Origin: Prevotellaceae bacterium UBA4336
Lineage (GTDB): Bacteria; Bacteroidota; Bacteroidia; Bacteroidales; Bacteroidaceae
DNA length: 46,913 bases
Reading direction: 5' to 3'
NCBI GenBank assembly: GCA_002394305.1
Contig: DGTM01000048.1
Coordinates: forward strand, 23,331 to 70,243
Shown here: in pieces, positions 37,601 to 43,611 of the stretch
How the letters are laid out: every line of letters begins with the position of its first letter
How positions within the stretch are numbered: the first letter of the stretch is position 1
The notes under the pieces: model-generated
Databases searched by the model: none
Told to the model about the DNA's origin: nothing
Seen by the model: only the letters and a program-made list of their open reading frames with translations
Made by a program: the position numbers and the translations under genes

Positions 37601-40600
37601 CGGTCCTTGTAGTCGTAGTAGCCGTAGCCGCCGCCGAAGATGGTGTCCACGCGTCCTTGTATGTACTTCACGAAGGTGGAGGACTCCAGCAGGTCGGGGT
37701 CGAAGACGGACGTCCGGTCTACGGGATGGTTGATGGCGCCCCGGATGATGCCGCCGAAGTCGTTGCCGCCATAGATGTTGTCGCGTATCCAGGGGAAGCC
37801 GTCCTTGAAGGTGCCGTCGCTCGCCCTCTGCCGACCGATGTAGACTTCCGTTGCGCCCAGGATGTCGGCGTTGCTCGAGCCGCCGAAGGCGTCGTAGATG
37901 CGTCCGTTGCCCAGGTAGATGTGCGTGTCGCCGCACACAAGGCCTTCGTTGCCGCCGCCGTAGAGGTACTCCGACTCGGGCAGCGGGTCGGTGCCCTCGC
38001 CCTCGGCATAGCCGGCAAACATGCCGTTCAGGTTGACCGTGGAGCTGTACTTCTCGGCGTATGCGTAAGCTCCGCCGCTGTCCTTCTTGCCCACGACGCC
38101 CTCTTCGCCGCCTCCGAAAATCTGGAAGGCGTAGCCGTTGTTGTGGTTCACGGTGGTGCTTCCCCATATCTCGGTGTCCTTACCATAGCCGGCGCCGAAC
38201 ACCGCCAGGGCAATGGACCTCACGTCCTCGACCTGATTGTGGAGGCTGACGCCGGAACGGCGCTCGCCGCCGCCGTGGAAGACGCCGTGCTCGCCGTAGC
38301 AGTCCACGACGTCCTGATTGATGTTGATGACGACGTTGCCGTTCACGTGTCCGCTGTTGTAGCAGCCGCCATAGATGTTGCCCTCCACCAGGCGGCGGTC
38401 CGCATCGTCGGCCGAGTCATCGGTACCGATTTCCACGAAGCCGTCCGACTCCTTCTTCCACTTCACCGTGTTCCACTCCAGCTCGGGCAGTCGTGTCCTT
38501 TTCATCTCATAGTAGTTGGTGCCGTTGGCCTCTTCTTCTGTTCCGTCGGCTTTGAACTCTTCTGCACCGGCATCCGACGTGTAGTAGGTCTCGCCCACCG
38601 TCAGCGTGGTGCCGTTGGGAACGGCCACGTACTCGGTGCTGTACAGGCGCTTGGGCTGCAGCTTGAGGCCCTTGAAGGTCAGCTCCAGACGGTCCTTGAT
38701 GTTACCGCCCTCCGTGTAGCCGCCTTCCTCGTGCTCTGCCGCAGTGCCGCGGATGCCGCCCTCGTAGGCGGCGTTCAGTCCGGCCTCTTCCGCCACGTTG
38801 GCATTGTTGCAGCCGCCCACTACCTTGTTGTATATAATCAGCTTATGGTCTATATCCTGCTGGTTCTTTCCGGGATAGGTCATGCTGCCCACGTTGCCGC
38901 CCAGGAAGAGGGAGCCGACATAGCTGCTGTATTCGACGTATGAAGCAGGGTCCCTGGGGGCCTCGTCGAAGACGAACTTGGGGATGAGGTTCATCGCCAC
39001 GCCTTCCATGTAGGTGGCAAACATGTCCTTGTTCGTCAGGTCCAGGGAGCTGAAGTTCTTGTCGGCATAGTGTTCCAGCACGTCGTGCTTCACCATGCCG
39101 GCACCATTGTTGCCCAGGAACACCTTGTCGGCTATGACGTGAGAACCCATCTTCAGCTCCACGAGCGGCTTCTCCTTCAGCGACTGCAGGGTGGCGCAGT
39201 TGCCGCCCACATACACCGAGCCGCCAATGATGGTGGGTTCTGCTTCCGAGGTGCCTGCCAGACGGATGGACACCTGCTCGGTATTGGGGCGGAAGTTGTT
39301 GAGGTCCGTCAGGGACTCTGCCGCACCCATGGCGTCGTGGTTGGCATAGAACAGGTCGCCATAAATGTCATCGCTGGCGAGGGTCTCCTTGTCGGTGTAG
39401 GGGTAGTCGCCGTTGCCGCCGCCATAGACGTCGCCACGCACGCTGGCATAGATGCCGACGGCATCGCCGCCCCACACACGGCCCGTGATGTCGTTGCCGC
39501 CATATACATTATTTATATCGCCGCCGCGCACCAGCACACGGGCCGACATCTCGTCGGGGAAGCGCAGGCTGCTGCCGGGACCGAGGGCTGCGTTCAGGGC
39601 TGCGTTCGTGACGGGCGTATAGACGCCGTTCACCTCCGGCCTTACGTCGGCCATGCGGCATCCGCCGAAGACGTTGTCTATCACCAGGGGGTTGGTGTTC
39701 CCCGCGTCGGGGTTGATGTCCAGCAGCAGGCCCGTGGGACTGGTCATTGCGCCTCGGTTACCGCCGCTGTAGAGGTTGCGCACCTTGCCGCTCTGCAGGT
39801 TCCACCGTGGCATGATGCTCATCTCGGCCAGGTTGTTGCCGCCGAAGAGACGGCCTATCTGGAACTCGTCGCTGTGGGGCTTGCTGAAGCCGGTGTTGAT
39901 GCCCATCTGGTCGCGGAAGCGCTCCTCGGTCAGGATATTGGTGCCTTTCTCCTCGTCCTCCAGGCGGGTGGCGTCGTCCACCTTGATTTCATTGACCACC
40001 TTGCTGGGGTTGTCCAGGTGGATGATGGCTTTCTCCGTCACCGTAGCCTTGTTGCCGCCGCCGTAGGCGTAGACGATGGAGCCGCCCTGTATGTCGAGGT
40101 ACGTCTTAGCCAGCTCGGGGGTGTTGAGGGGCGTGTCGCTGGTGGCGATGGTTTCATCGCCGCTCTTCACGACGTACTTGCCGCCTTCCTCCGTGTAGTC
40201 GTAGTCGCCGTTGCCGCCGGCAAAGGCCTGGCCGATGTAGGTCTTCTCGGCTTTGACAGCACCTTCTCCTTCTCCTGTGGTGGTCTTGGTGCTGAGGTGG
40301 ACGTAGGTGTTCCAGGTGTTGTCCACGCCGTCGGTGTTGCCTTCGAGTTCTGCGGGCAGTTCCTCGCCCACGGCCTTTGCCGTGCCTATGGTGCCGGAGA
40401 TGTCGTTGCCGCCATAGACGTAGTTGATGACCGTGTAGCCCGTAGCGTGCTCGCCGTCGATGTTGACGTATGCGTTGCCGCCCACGTTAGCCATGCGTGC
40501 GCCGCCGAACACTTTGTTCACGTCGCCGGCCTTCACTGTCACGCTCGTACTGCCGCCAACGAAGCCCACGTTCCCGCCGCCATAGACACTGCCGCCAATC

Positions 40601-40785
40601 TTTATCTGGGCCGAAAGTCCCAGAGGCAGCAACAGCAGCAACAGCAACAGCCCATAAGTCCTATAGGTCCTATAAGTCCTATAAGTCCTATAGGTCCTAT
40701 AAGTCCCATAGGTCCTATAAGTCCTATAGGTCCCACAGGTCCCATCGCTCTCGCTTCTTCCTGCTATGATATTCCTTGTATTCAA
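28615..40785 (-). CDS. Giant (4056 aa) Y/F-GGG repeat protein with type IX-like sorting tail
   Basis: This is a secreted giant protein. The only workable start before the signal peptide is TTG at 40785, 11 bp after the previous stop; no ATG lies in frame until well into the mature protein. The leader is unusual: about ten T-Y-R/G triplets (from the 9-bp repeat) form a long basic n-region, followed by eight Leu and PLGLSAQ, a typical cleavage region. The mature N-terminus (IKIGGSVYGGGNVG) opens with Y/F-GGG modules, which continue for the first half. The second half has non-GGG repeats with EEYKALS/EEYNAMT motifs (around 31900-35050) and a GLUG-like stretch near 31000. The last ~70 residues (KLIIRATQGKIIV ... 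GIYIVNRKKLSVKIK) look like a type IX secretion C-terminal domain. It lies between the fourth fimbrillin and the REP-like palindromes. Function unknown; outer-surface adhesin or fibre is inferred. Confidence 0.83.
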   Translation of the reverse strand: MNTRNIIAGRSESDGTCGTYRTYRTYGTYRTYRTYRTYRTYRTYGLLLLLLLLPLGLSAQIKIGGSVYGGGNVGFVGGSTSVTVKAGDVNKVFGGARMANVGGNAYVNIDGEHATGYTVINYVYGGNDISGTIGTAKAVGEELPAELEGNTDGVDNTWNTYVHLSTKTTTGEGEGAVKAEKTYIGQAFAGGNGDYDYTEEGGKYVVKSGDETIATSDTPLNTPELAKTYLDIQGGSIVYAYGGGNKATVTEKAIIHLDNPSKVVNEIKVDDATRLEDEEKGTNILTEERFRDQMGINTGFSKPHSDEFQIGRLFGGNNLAEMSIMPRWNLQSGKVRNLYSGGNRGAMTSPTGLLLDINPDAGNTNPLVIDNVFGGCRMADVRPEVNGVYTPVTNAALNAALGPGSSLRFPDEMSARVLVRGGDINNVYGGNDITGRVWGGDAVGIYASVRGDVYGGGNGDYPYTDKETLASDDIYGDLFYANHDAMGAAESLTDLNNFRPNTEQVSIRLAGTSEAEPTIIGGSVYVGGNCATLQSLKEKPLVELKMGSHVIADKVFLGNNGAGMVKHDVLEHYADKNFSSLDLTNKDMFATYMEGVAMNLIPKFVFDEAPRDPASYVEYSSYVGSLFLGGNVGSMTYPGKNQQDIDHKLIIYNKVVGGCNNANVAEEAGLNAAYEGGIRGTAAEHEEGGYTEGGNIKDRLELTFKGLKLQPKRLYSTEYVAVPNGTTLTVGETYYTSDAGAEEFKADGTEEEANGTNYYEMKRTRLPELEWNTVKWKKESDGFVEIGTDDSADDADRRLVEGNIYGGCYNSGHVNGNVVININQDVVDCYGEHGVFHGGGERRSGVSLHNQVEDVRSIALAVFGAGYGKDTEIWGSTTVNHNNGYAFQIFGGGEEGVVGKKDSGGAYAYAEKYSSTVNLNGMFAGYAEGEGTDPLPESEYLYGGGNEGLVCGDTHIYLGNGRIYDAFGGSSNADILGATEVYIGRQRASDGTFKDGFPWIRDNIYGGNDFGGIIRGAINHPVDRTSVFDPDLLESSTFVKYIQGRVDTIFGGGYGYYDYKDRIYKEYTDAEGKPRSGFSFPGLNSNSYVHFQPLDNPRNAVGTVFGGSEGAPNHVHMNNVMQRESYVYVDDEQTKDGNRFVRTDIYGGGAYAGVGEETGIGSGRTVVDLFAGKFNNVYGGSNKEGLIGATRVNVPSDSKINVNAIFGGGKGYDDPEVAAIPGLAARFCDTYVTCVDYQGAGAIVRDAIYGGNHNRRIAFDTYVNVGVEASQGNGYQATVYGAGYGNETVSGRTNIYMNSGSNAYKVFGGGRDGNVYNFESLKQWLGEQFANDVSGTPEEKVAAVAGEVAKYGDYLQGFRTYIQDKDVRLPSPISDLEYKNGKYNDNLWTITGGRLADSGEYYNTNVHINEGGNVTGYAYGGGYGEHAVVSGTTYIELKGGNVDRDIYGGGQGGPVMDKFGLNFEATTNVNIEGGMVRNVYGGGYMGHVGKHVGDINASDASDIPAVANVVIGKKDGTSFLDGIPAVMRNAYGGGEGGSVYGTTNLTLNNGYVGYRYKNGEYVEELDDKRPNTIVGAGNLFGGGYVVNSYVDNANVSMYGGTVRGSMYGGGELGPIGCGTTKPNLSAWTGGKVNGNVRIFRAGKTCVKLYDGWVKRNVFGGGRGQDSWGGDGTLYMDPDLVDNLRSTGLMCKGYVFGQTEVNIHGGEVGTGDGVARGEGNVFGGGDIGFVYSAYKDAGNLCFGKKDGTRYDDASEGYYYKYENGDYVQVGSEKILTEDCKVLVEPWCKAQSGITINGRDFAAGEYVPTEYLNHLGNKGDAAWASLAETDVNKEGILIHNAVFGGGNTSPGSTEVYASTTTVFGNATASIHDVYDRDLITIGTGHTGGLYGDGNLTLVDGYRELNITNYGTDFYWLQQSISMEEYKALSNREAAYYEIRYKCAKSCRAYNGRTYAVGSTISADELQTLFVVENNRVQESVKDGDTPIVVPDPVTGLWVPNPNDGSPYWVENGVRSRYAGRILNTIQRADFCGVWGSRMVMQGAQDRVPATVDYTNYTINRVREVSLNKRTDHGNYFGIHNKVNFLGALTSDVDFGDGGTTTIPGDIRTTDNDDADTYKCPAGKGGKAYGTATFYDWKAAYHDERKRNNGNSHNKVALASGVYLELTTEKSTGTGLYEKDWGYITGVVELDLINVQPGLGGGFVYAKNVHGKRHPTGLTHTTLTGLNDGAVTRKKYSYDPDDANKEEWQTSGNFVHSTQTIIDDCYNIGDRYKTDYLPPDGVPAHYWFIKGTVYIYDQYISAYTGVPNAYSEVVNIPLTISSASHGRMKLLEVQPNYYAYYSTNNGSTQTPLQGNDQIVLRDVTYKLNDPITYWDYFMLSDSEKKLFVDKTYVTTDSCKIGNTFYPSGYVMLPEEYKALLDKAEPKDLMPDDGIDQPVPAVLKATTDADGNPIVEKDEAGNDVYKAFADVFHESNNLSHDLGYMLTYNVDNPNIWDTWYTKKDNNATKNQTGGDDYENGPTYTPTVNGLYGQQDYELGNIIPKEIYDTYQDVKTNHSGVIPAEGQAVFEPAYIVTAEILETTNKDDTPQRFYKGATLCKSQYTDAQWTAISGSVAPAYVVTSSVQLTETDFIYRGSYMTETDRTTYYDRYKNGTDDEKKIAAEIKKNIVPAYYCSTPGKYGGDFYQTGHSYRGLATWSSMSEEDRKNFHFNYDALDLLVDPNFSWNSDGSRRLYGDGLTGGLFQYDGTTDKNKDGYIMADDVDNPPYYSLERPINYTATYRGDTNIKNIKYTADDGTSTDTKTRPVLTNTEYERLLNERRHYSPVNIKKVEGKYPKYYVVNTSMILGDTPYAAGQVLSQEEYNAMTDSEKSKITTLTFANTAPEGVYYYCRDSYTIASTADGGMSVAASTYVTEGGISGTYAVGATVPQGVVIEKTAFEGLTNNQANFAIHGKAPTETSTLYVARGSDIKDLSTEKIITVVYEYSYDETDMAGMNIVPVSERHVVNIHLQFKSGVPTVEDIEKPDIILPGTTISIKEPFVTPGAYEVTGGGWELFDNPKDAEGHINGIEYSPNMDPLYLYQNNYHVAYYARTYLGKTYSNSVPVTVANYHDLKKVMDATDHHYYIDHKDLFNKPEVIEPKIYINDYSGSSKDGLDLLKSLYDLSVLNGSAVENLDGDGHIKEGDFVGHKPLRSDVAAGNNLQFFLRTDIDHTSGWTPIGRSTETCFEGTLHGDGHTLSGLDNSLFNHLCGDVYNLGVTGSFTGAGIAETGSGYVENCWINTTGTPEKDAEYAVFGNPTRPLYMPVKNNTTLTSGYTYYTDNSGGGVFTANGTEVSNGTNYFTKASSVQVVNCYYQEDKLYNTEATERGVATPKPERAFYNGEVAYDLNGFYLYKRYSDQKVTSGTKDQGYQYYTVGQDNKLELQPVAYYGSHPEQCSSGYLGNQVPMYVEDRFADGDFRYAAGTIPTVPDERLYVDTENDDAQYFFPIWPDDYIFFGQMLTYGYGPREHQDVPTAVTRSDGRLSQAENANRVYRAPAYYQSKFMGSAHFNPNVYLAQRSADGTREAYPGMTAIDFKGHNDTNWGLGTVSGSYADGKAFYPPLLDDDGLLSIKNCDETQNLLAYSPAQADNDKTYSVLNSYFTEPAYADHYDNTDGYRRVAGASTSAIYGHLVQSDLMTTTDHLLVDRQDFNCPISYDLGSGLRMWYQRTPDTYVDRSTGWEGISIPFSAELVTTSQKGEITHFYSGSRESTNGTHTKVGHEYWLRQFDAITPGTDSETAVANFGYPASAGGSKNVTNKFLWDYYYSKSLRRDANTDIYQDYYRNNRSYASYPLLAAAQPYLIGFPGDTYYEFDLSGTFVPQNTYASIASLDRQTVTFASNPAITIGVSDDETAGVEQTLSDGGKDYTFVFKPSYMNTRLDAGTDNYTLSALGNSYDKLPGTGDATTVSAFRPYFSATASSSAKEYKGLKRTIVFSKETAQMYEEEPDDIGSTGKLIIRATQGKIIVTSTMDQPKDVTIVSAAGATIGHYTIQPGETRETPVTASGIYIVNRKKLSVKIK
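28618..28827 (-). other. Type IX secretion C-terminal domain-like segment
   Basis: The pattern is I-x-x-T/R..G-x-I-I-V ... VTIVSAAGATIGHY ... PGETRETPVTASGIYIVN ... KKLSVKIK. It matches the general layout of type A sorting domains: short alternating strands, a G-x-Y-x-V turn and a basic end. Neither of the other two giant proteins has it. Confidence 0.6.
31900..35050 (-). repeat. Degenerate Y-x-G / EEYxAL repeat region of the 4056-aa protein
   Basis: A loose motif recurs: Y-hydrophobic-x-G-x-x-Y/L-x-x-x-E-Y-x-A-M/L-x-x-x-E-K. Clear cases are MEEYKALSNREA (~35015), YWDYFMLSDSEKK (~33655), LPEEYKALLDKAE (~33545), DAQWTAISGS (~32975) and QEEYNAMTDSEKS (~32205). I do not recognise it as a named domain. 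Confidence 0.5.
40651..40740 (-). repeat. 9-bp repeat array, locus A (leader of the 4056-aa gene)
   Basis: Ten units on the + strand (CCCATAAGT, CCTATAGGT, CCTATAAGT and so on). The gene reads them as T-Y-R/T-Y-G. Next to the array lies a CAG/CAA tract encoding Leu8. In the alternative frame an ATG at 40745 opens MGPVGPIGL and ends LMGC, like the neighbouring lipoprotein leaders, but it then runs into poly-Cys and a stop. Confidence 0.92.
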
Positions 40786-40796
40786 TTTTCCGTCTT

Positions 40797-42185
40797 TCAG
40801 TTCACTTTCATCTCCGGATTGTCCAGGTCGGGGTCCGACATGACATAGAGATATGTTGGGTTGACCGTCACGTTGACGGTGTACTTCTTGCAGCGTTCGA
40901 ATTGGGTGAAGCCGTAGATGGCCTCGCTCATGCGTAGGGTGTTGGTGGCCGTGCAGTCCGTGCGCACGCGGTTGCCCGCCGGGTTGTCCTTGTCCTTCGT
41001 GTTCGTGTCGTAGACGTCATACTTCCACGTCATGACAAGGTTCCTGACCCCCTGAGGCATGATGTGCGTCAGGAACCGGCTGTCCGTGAAGCTGGTGGTC
41101 AGGCGTGTGCCCTCGGTCGAGGCGTAGATGGTGGTGCCGGTGTCCTCCTCCGAGGTTGGGGTGTAGGTGACGGACTCTATGGGGTTTGCGCCGCTGCTGT
41201 TGGCGATGAGGTTGACGGTCACGTCCATCTTGCGGGTGAGGTTGGTGCCGTCCGAGGTTGCCAGGTGGAGCTCCTTCACGACGATGGTGCGCAGCTTCTG
41301 GTACTCAGCGTCCACCCTAAGGTTGAGCTCCAGCTGGGCGCACAGATGGTCGAAGAGCAGGTAAAGGTAGTTCTCGTCCCCTTTGCCCTTTTTGAGACTG
41401 AAGTCGAAGCGACCGGCCTGCAGGCGGTTGGTCCTGGTGTCTGTGCCATCGTCGTATGTGTTGTTACCGTTCTGTTCGGTGTAGTCTCCGTCGTAGTCTT
41501 CCGAGAAGCCGTCCCTGGCTCCGATGGTGACGCAGGCATCGTAGCCGGCTGCCCTCATGCCTTTGATGGTCAGCACGGCTCCGCCGGAGTAGGTGCCTTC
41601 CGACGGCAGGCTTATCTCTGCACCGTCGGCGGCATCGCGGGGGGTGTAGCCGTAGGCGTAATATGTGCCGGCGCTTATTTTTTCGGGCATCACGTTAGGA
41701 ACGATGTAGCTCCACTTGCCCGTGCTGTTCACGTACCTCAGCCTGCCGTGCAGTGGGGCGGCCTCGCTTCCCTGGGTGAAGAAGGCATCAATGGCCCTCC
41801 TGCCAAGGGAACTGAAGTTCCGGTAGCTGCTGATGCCGCCGTAGAGGGCAGGGTCGTCGTAGAGGTAGTAGCCGGTGGGGGGAACCCATGCGCGGGTGCT
41901 GCCGGATGCCGTGCCGTCGGCAAAGGCCGGAGCCGAGACCGACACCTGCATTGGCAGGACAGCTTCCCGCTGCGCCTGCGGCTGCGGCTCCACCACCTTC
42001 TCCTCCTGGCTGCACCCCCCCAGCCCCACAAGGAGCATAAGTCCTATAAGTCCCATAGGTCTTATAAGTCTTATAGGTCCCATAGGTCCCATAGGTCTTA
42101 TAAGTCTTATAGGTCCTATAAGTCCTATAGGTCCCATAGGTCCTATAGGTCCCATCTTCCTTGCTATGCTTGTGCCTTTCTTCAT
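40797..42185 (-). CDS. Fimbrillin-family lipoprotein (462 aa)
   Basis: This is a predicted outer-membrane or surface lipoprotein of the fimbrillin-like group (Mfa/FimA-related). The leader is MKKGTSIARK, then thirteen repeat-encoded triplets (MGP, IGP, IGL, IRL, IRP), then LLVGLGGC with lipidated Cys58. The leader is longer than usual and contains Arg and Pro inside what should be the hydrophobic core. After the Cys comes a short acidic/Gln tether and STRAWVPP, where TRA resembles the Arg-protease processing site of fimbrillins. The remainder is beta-rich (VTIGARDGFSED, YLLFDHLCAQLELNL) and ends PTYLYVMSDPDLDNPEMKVN. It starts 7 bp after the previous gene and ends 11 bp before the 4056-aa gene, so co-transcription is very likely. 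It could be a stalk, anchor or tip subunit; sequence alone does not say. Confidence 0.82.
   Translation of the reverse strand: MKKGTSIARKMGPIGPMGPIGLIGPIRLIRPMGPMGPIRLIRPMGLIGLMLLVGLGGCSQEEKVVEPQPQAQREAVLPMQVSVSAPAFADGTASGSTRAWVPPTGYYLYDDPALYGGISSYRNFSSLGRRAIDAFFTQGSEAAPLHGRLRYVNSTGKWSYIVPNVMPEKISAGTYYAYGYTPRDAADGAEISLPSEGTYSGGAVLTIKGMRAAGYDACVTIGARDGFSEDYDGDYTEQNGNNTYDDGTDTRTNRLQAGRFDFSLKKGKGDENYLYLLFDHLCAQLELNLRVDAEYQKLRTIVVKELHLATSDGTNLTRKMDVTVNLIANSSGANPIESVTYTPTSEEDTGTTIYASTEGTRLTTSFTDSRFLTHIMPQGVRNLVMTWKYDVYDTNTKDKDNPAGNRVRTDCTATNTLRMSEAIYGFTQFERCKKYTVNVTVNPTYLYVMSDPDLDNPEMKVN
42037..42155 (-). repeat. 9-bp repeat array, locus B
   Basis: About thirteen units mix CCCATAGGT, CCTATAAGT, CTTATAAGT and CTTATAGGT. 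They encode residues 11-50 of the 462-aa lipoprotein as P/L-I/M-G/R triplets. Confidence 0.92.
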
Positions 42186-42192
42186 GTGCTTT

Positions 42193-43611
42193 TTACCAGT
42201 TGTATACTTCGTGCGAGCCGGTGCCGGCGGGTGTCCAGGGTGTGAAAGCCGACTGCACCAGCGTGATCTCCAGACCCTTCGTGGCGGGTTCGAGCAGCAG
42301 TTTCAGGGTGTAGACGGTGTTGCCCCAGAAGGTTTGCACAATCTCGGCGGTAGCCTCCTGCGGTTCGGTCTCGTCGTCGATGGTGTAGGTGACGGTTATC
42401 TTCAGTTTGTCGCCCTCGGTGTAGGTGCGCGGTATGATGAGCAGCCCGGGTTCGATGAGTTGCCGTGTCAGTTCCTCGTCGGCCGGCTCGGGGGCGTCGG
42501 TGGTGAGGATCTCCAGTGGGTCATCGCTGAGGGATGTGGCGCCTATCTCTGCCTTTATGTTGCCGTTGCAGTCGTACCAATAGGGCTTGTCGGTGGATGC
42601 GGTGGCGGGGCTGCTGATGTCGAGCAGACCCTTGTCGTAGAGGTTGCCCAGGCTGATGCCCTTGATGGTGACCTTGTCGCAACCCGGGCCGTCGGTGACG
42701 GTGCAGGTGAAGAGGAGTTTCGCCATGCCGTGGTGGAAGAACCAGTGTATGGTGCCGTCGTGCGAGTCTGCCTCTTCGGTGTCGCCGCTCATGGTGTAGG
42801 TCACGTTGTTGTAGAGCGTGCCGTAGGTCTTGTCGTCGGGCATGTAGGGGTGGTCATCGTCGTGTGTTATGAGCGGGTAGCCCGTCCCCCAGAGCGGGTC
42901 GTGCTGTGTGCCGTTGGCATAGTCATCGCCAGCGACCACTACTGGCAGCAGGGGCATTCCGGCGATGTAGGTGGCGGGAGCTGCGGGGTCGGACGTCTCG
43001 AAGATGTAGTTGACATAGGGGGCGTATGCGCGGAAGGTGAGCTTGTGGGAGCTGTTCAGCGGCCAGTACTTCGATGGCGTGTAGTTCCACGTCTCGGGGT
43101 TTTCGGGGCCGTCCCATGCCTTCCACTCCACCTTTTGGTTCCTCATGAGCATGTACTTCGCTGCCGAGGGGGTGGTGAAGTCTGCGGCCTCCGTGTACCA
43201 GCAGTAGACACCGAAGCCCTGCTCCTTCAGCAGGTTGGTTGTCAGCTCGCCGTCGCCTACGGCCCGTGTGCCGGCCGCCCTGCTTCGTGCCGCCGAGACT
43301 GCCGCCCTGCTTCGCGCCGCCGAGCCGGCCGCCCTGCTTCGCGCCGCTGTGCTTCCCTCTCCGGCAAAGCTCGCCGCAAAGCCGATGGCAGGTCCCTGCC
43401 CAGCTTCCTGAAGCTCCTGCTCCGGCTCCTCCTGCCCCGAGCTGCAACCCATAAGTCCTATAGGTCCTATAAGTCCTATAAGTCCTATAAGTCCTATAAG
43501 TCTTATAAGTCCTATAGGTCCTATAAGTCTCATAAGTCCTATAGGTCCTATAAGTCCTATAAGTCCCATAGGTCCTATAATCCTCTTCACTATGCTTTTC
43601 TTTAGCTTCAT
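42193..43611 (-). CDS. Fimbrillin-family lipoprotein (472 aa)
   Basis: This is a predicted surface lipoprotein of the fimbrillin-like family. I use the ATG at 43611: it gives a basic n-region (MKLKKSIVKR), fifteen repeat-encoded I-G-P/L triplets and the lipobox GLMGC (Cys56). It also forms an ATGA overlap with the stop of the upstream gene. The frame stays open upstream to 44508, but only as a shadow of that gene. After the Cys there is a Glu/Gln-rich stretch, then three 9-residue SAARSRAAG-like repeats and GTRAVGD. The body has the family hallmarks NYTPSKYWPLN and LTFRAYAPYV, plus FHHGMAKLLFTCTV; it ends FTPWTPAGTGSHEVYNW. The next gene starts 7 bp on. Subunit role (stalk, anchor, tip) is unresolved. 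Confidence 0.85.
   Translation of the reverse strand: MKLKKSIVKRIIGPMGLIGLIGPIGLMRLIGPIGLIRLIGLIGLIGLIGPIGLMGCSSGQEEPEQELQEAGQGPAIGFAASFAGEGSTAARSRAAGSAARSRAAVSAARSRAAGTRAVGDGELTTNLLKEQGFGVYCWYTEAADFTTPSAAKYMLMRNQKVEWKAWDGPENPETWNYTPSKYWPLNSSHKLTFRAYAPYVNYIFETSDPAAPATYIAGMPLLPVVVAGDDYANGTQHDPLWGTGYPLITHDDDHPYMPDDKTYGTLYNNVTYTMSGDTEEADSHDGTIHWFFHHGMAKLLFTCTVTDGPGCDKVTIKGISLGNLYDKGLLDISSPATASTDKPYWYDCNGNIKAEIGATSLSDDPLEILTTDAPEPADEELTRQLIEPGLLIIPRTYTEGDKLKITVTYTIDDETEPQEATAEIVQTFWGNTVYTLKLLLEPATKGLEITLVQSAFTPWTPAGTGSHEVYNW
43271..43351 (-). repeat. 27-bp tandem repeat x3 in the 472-aa lipoprotein
   Basis: Three 27-bp units (43271, 43298, 43325) encode Arg-rich 9-residue repeats of the type SAARSRAAG just after the lipid anchor. 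They are nearly identical at the DNA level. Confidence 0.85.
43448..43582 (-). repeat. 9-bp repeat array, locus C
   Basis: Fifteen units, mostly CCTATAAGT and CCTATAGGT on the + strand. They encode nearly the whole signal-peptide core of the 472-aa lipoprotein, and the final unit supplies the L-M-G of the lipobox. Confidence 0.93.
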
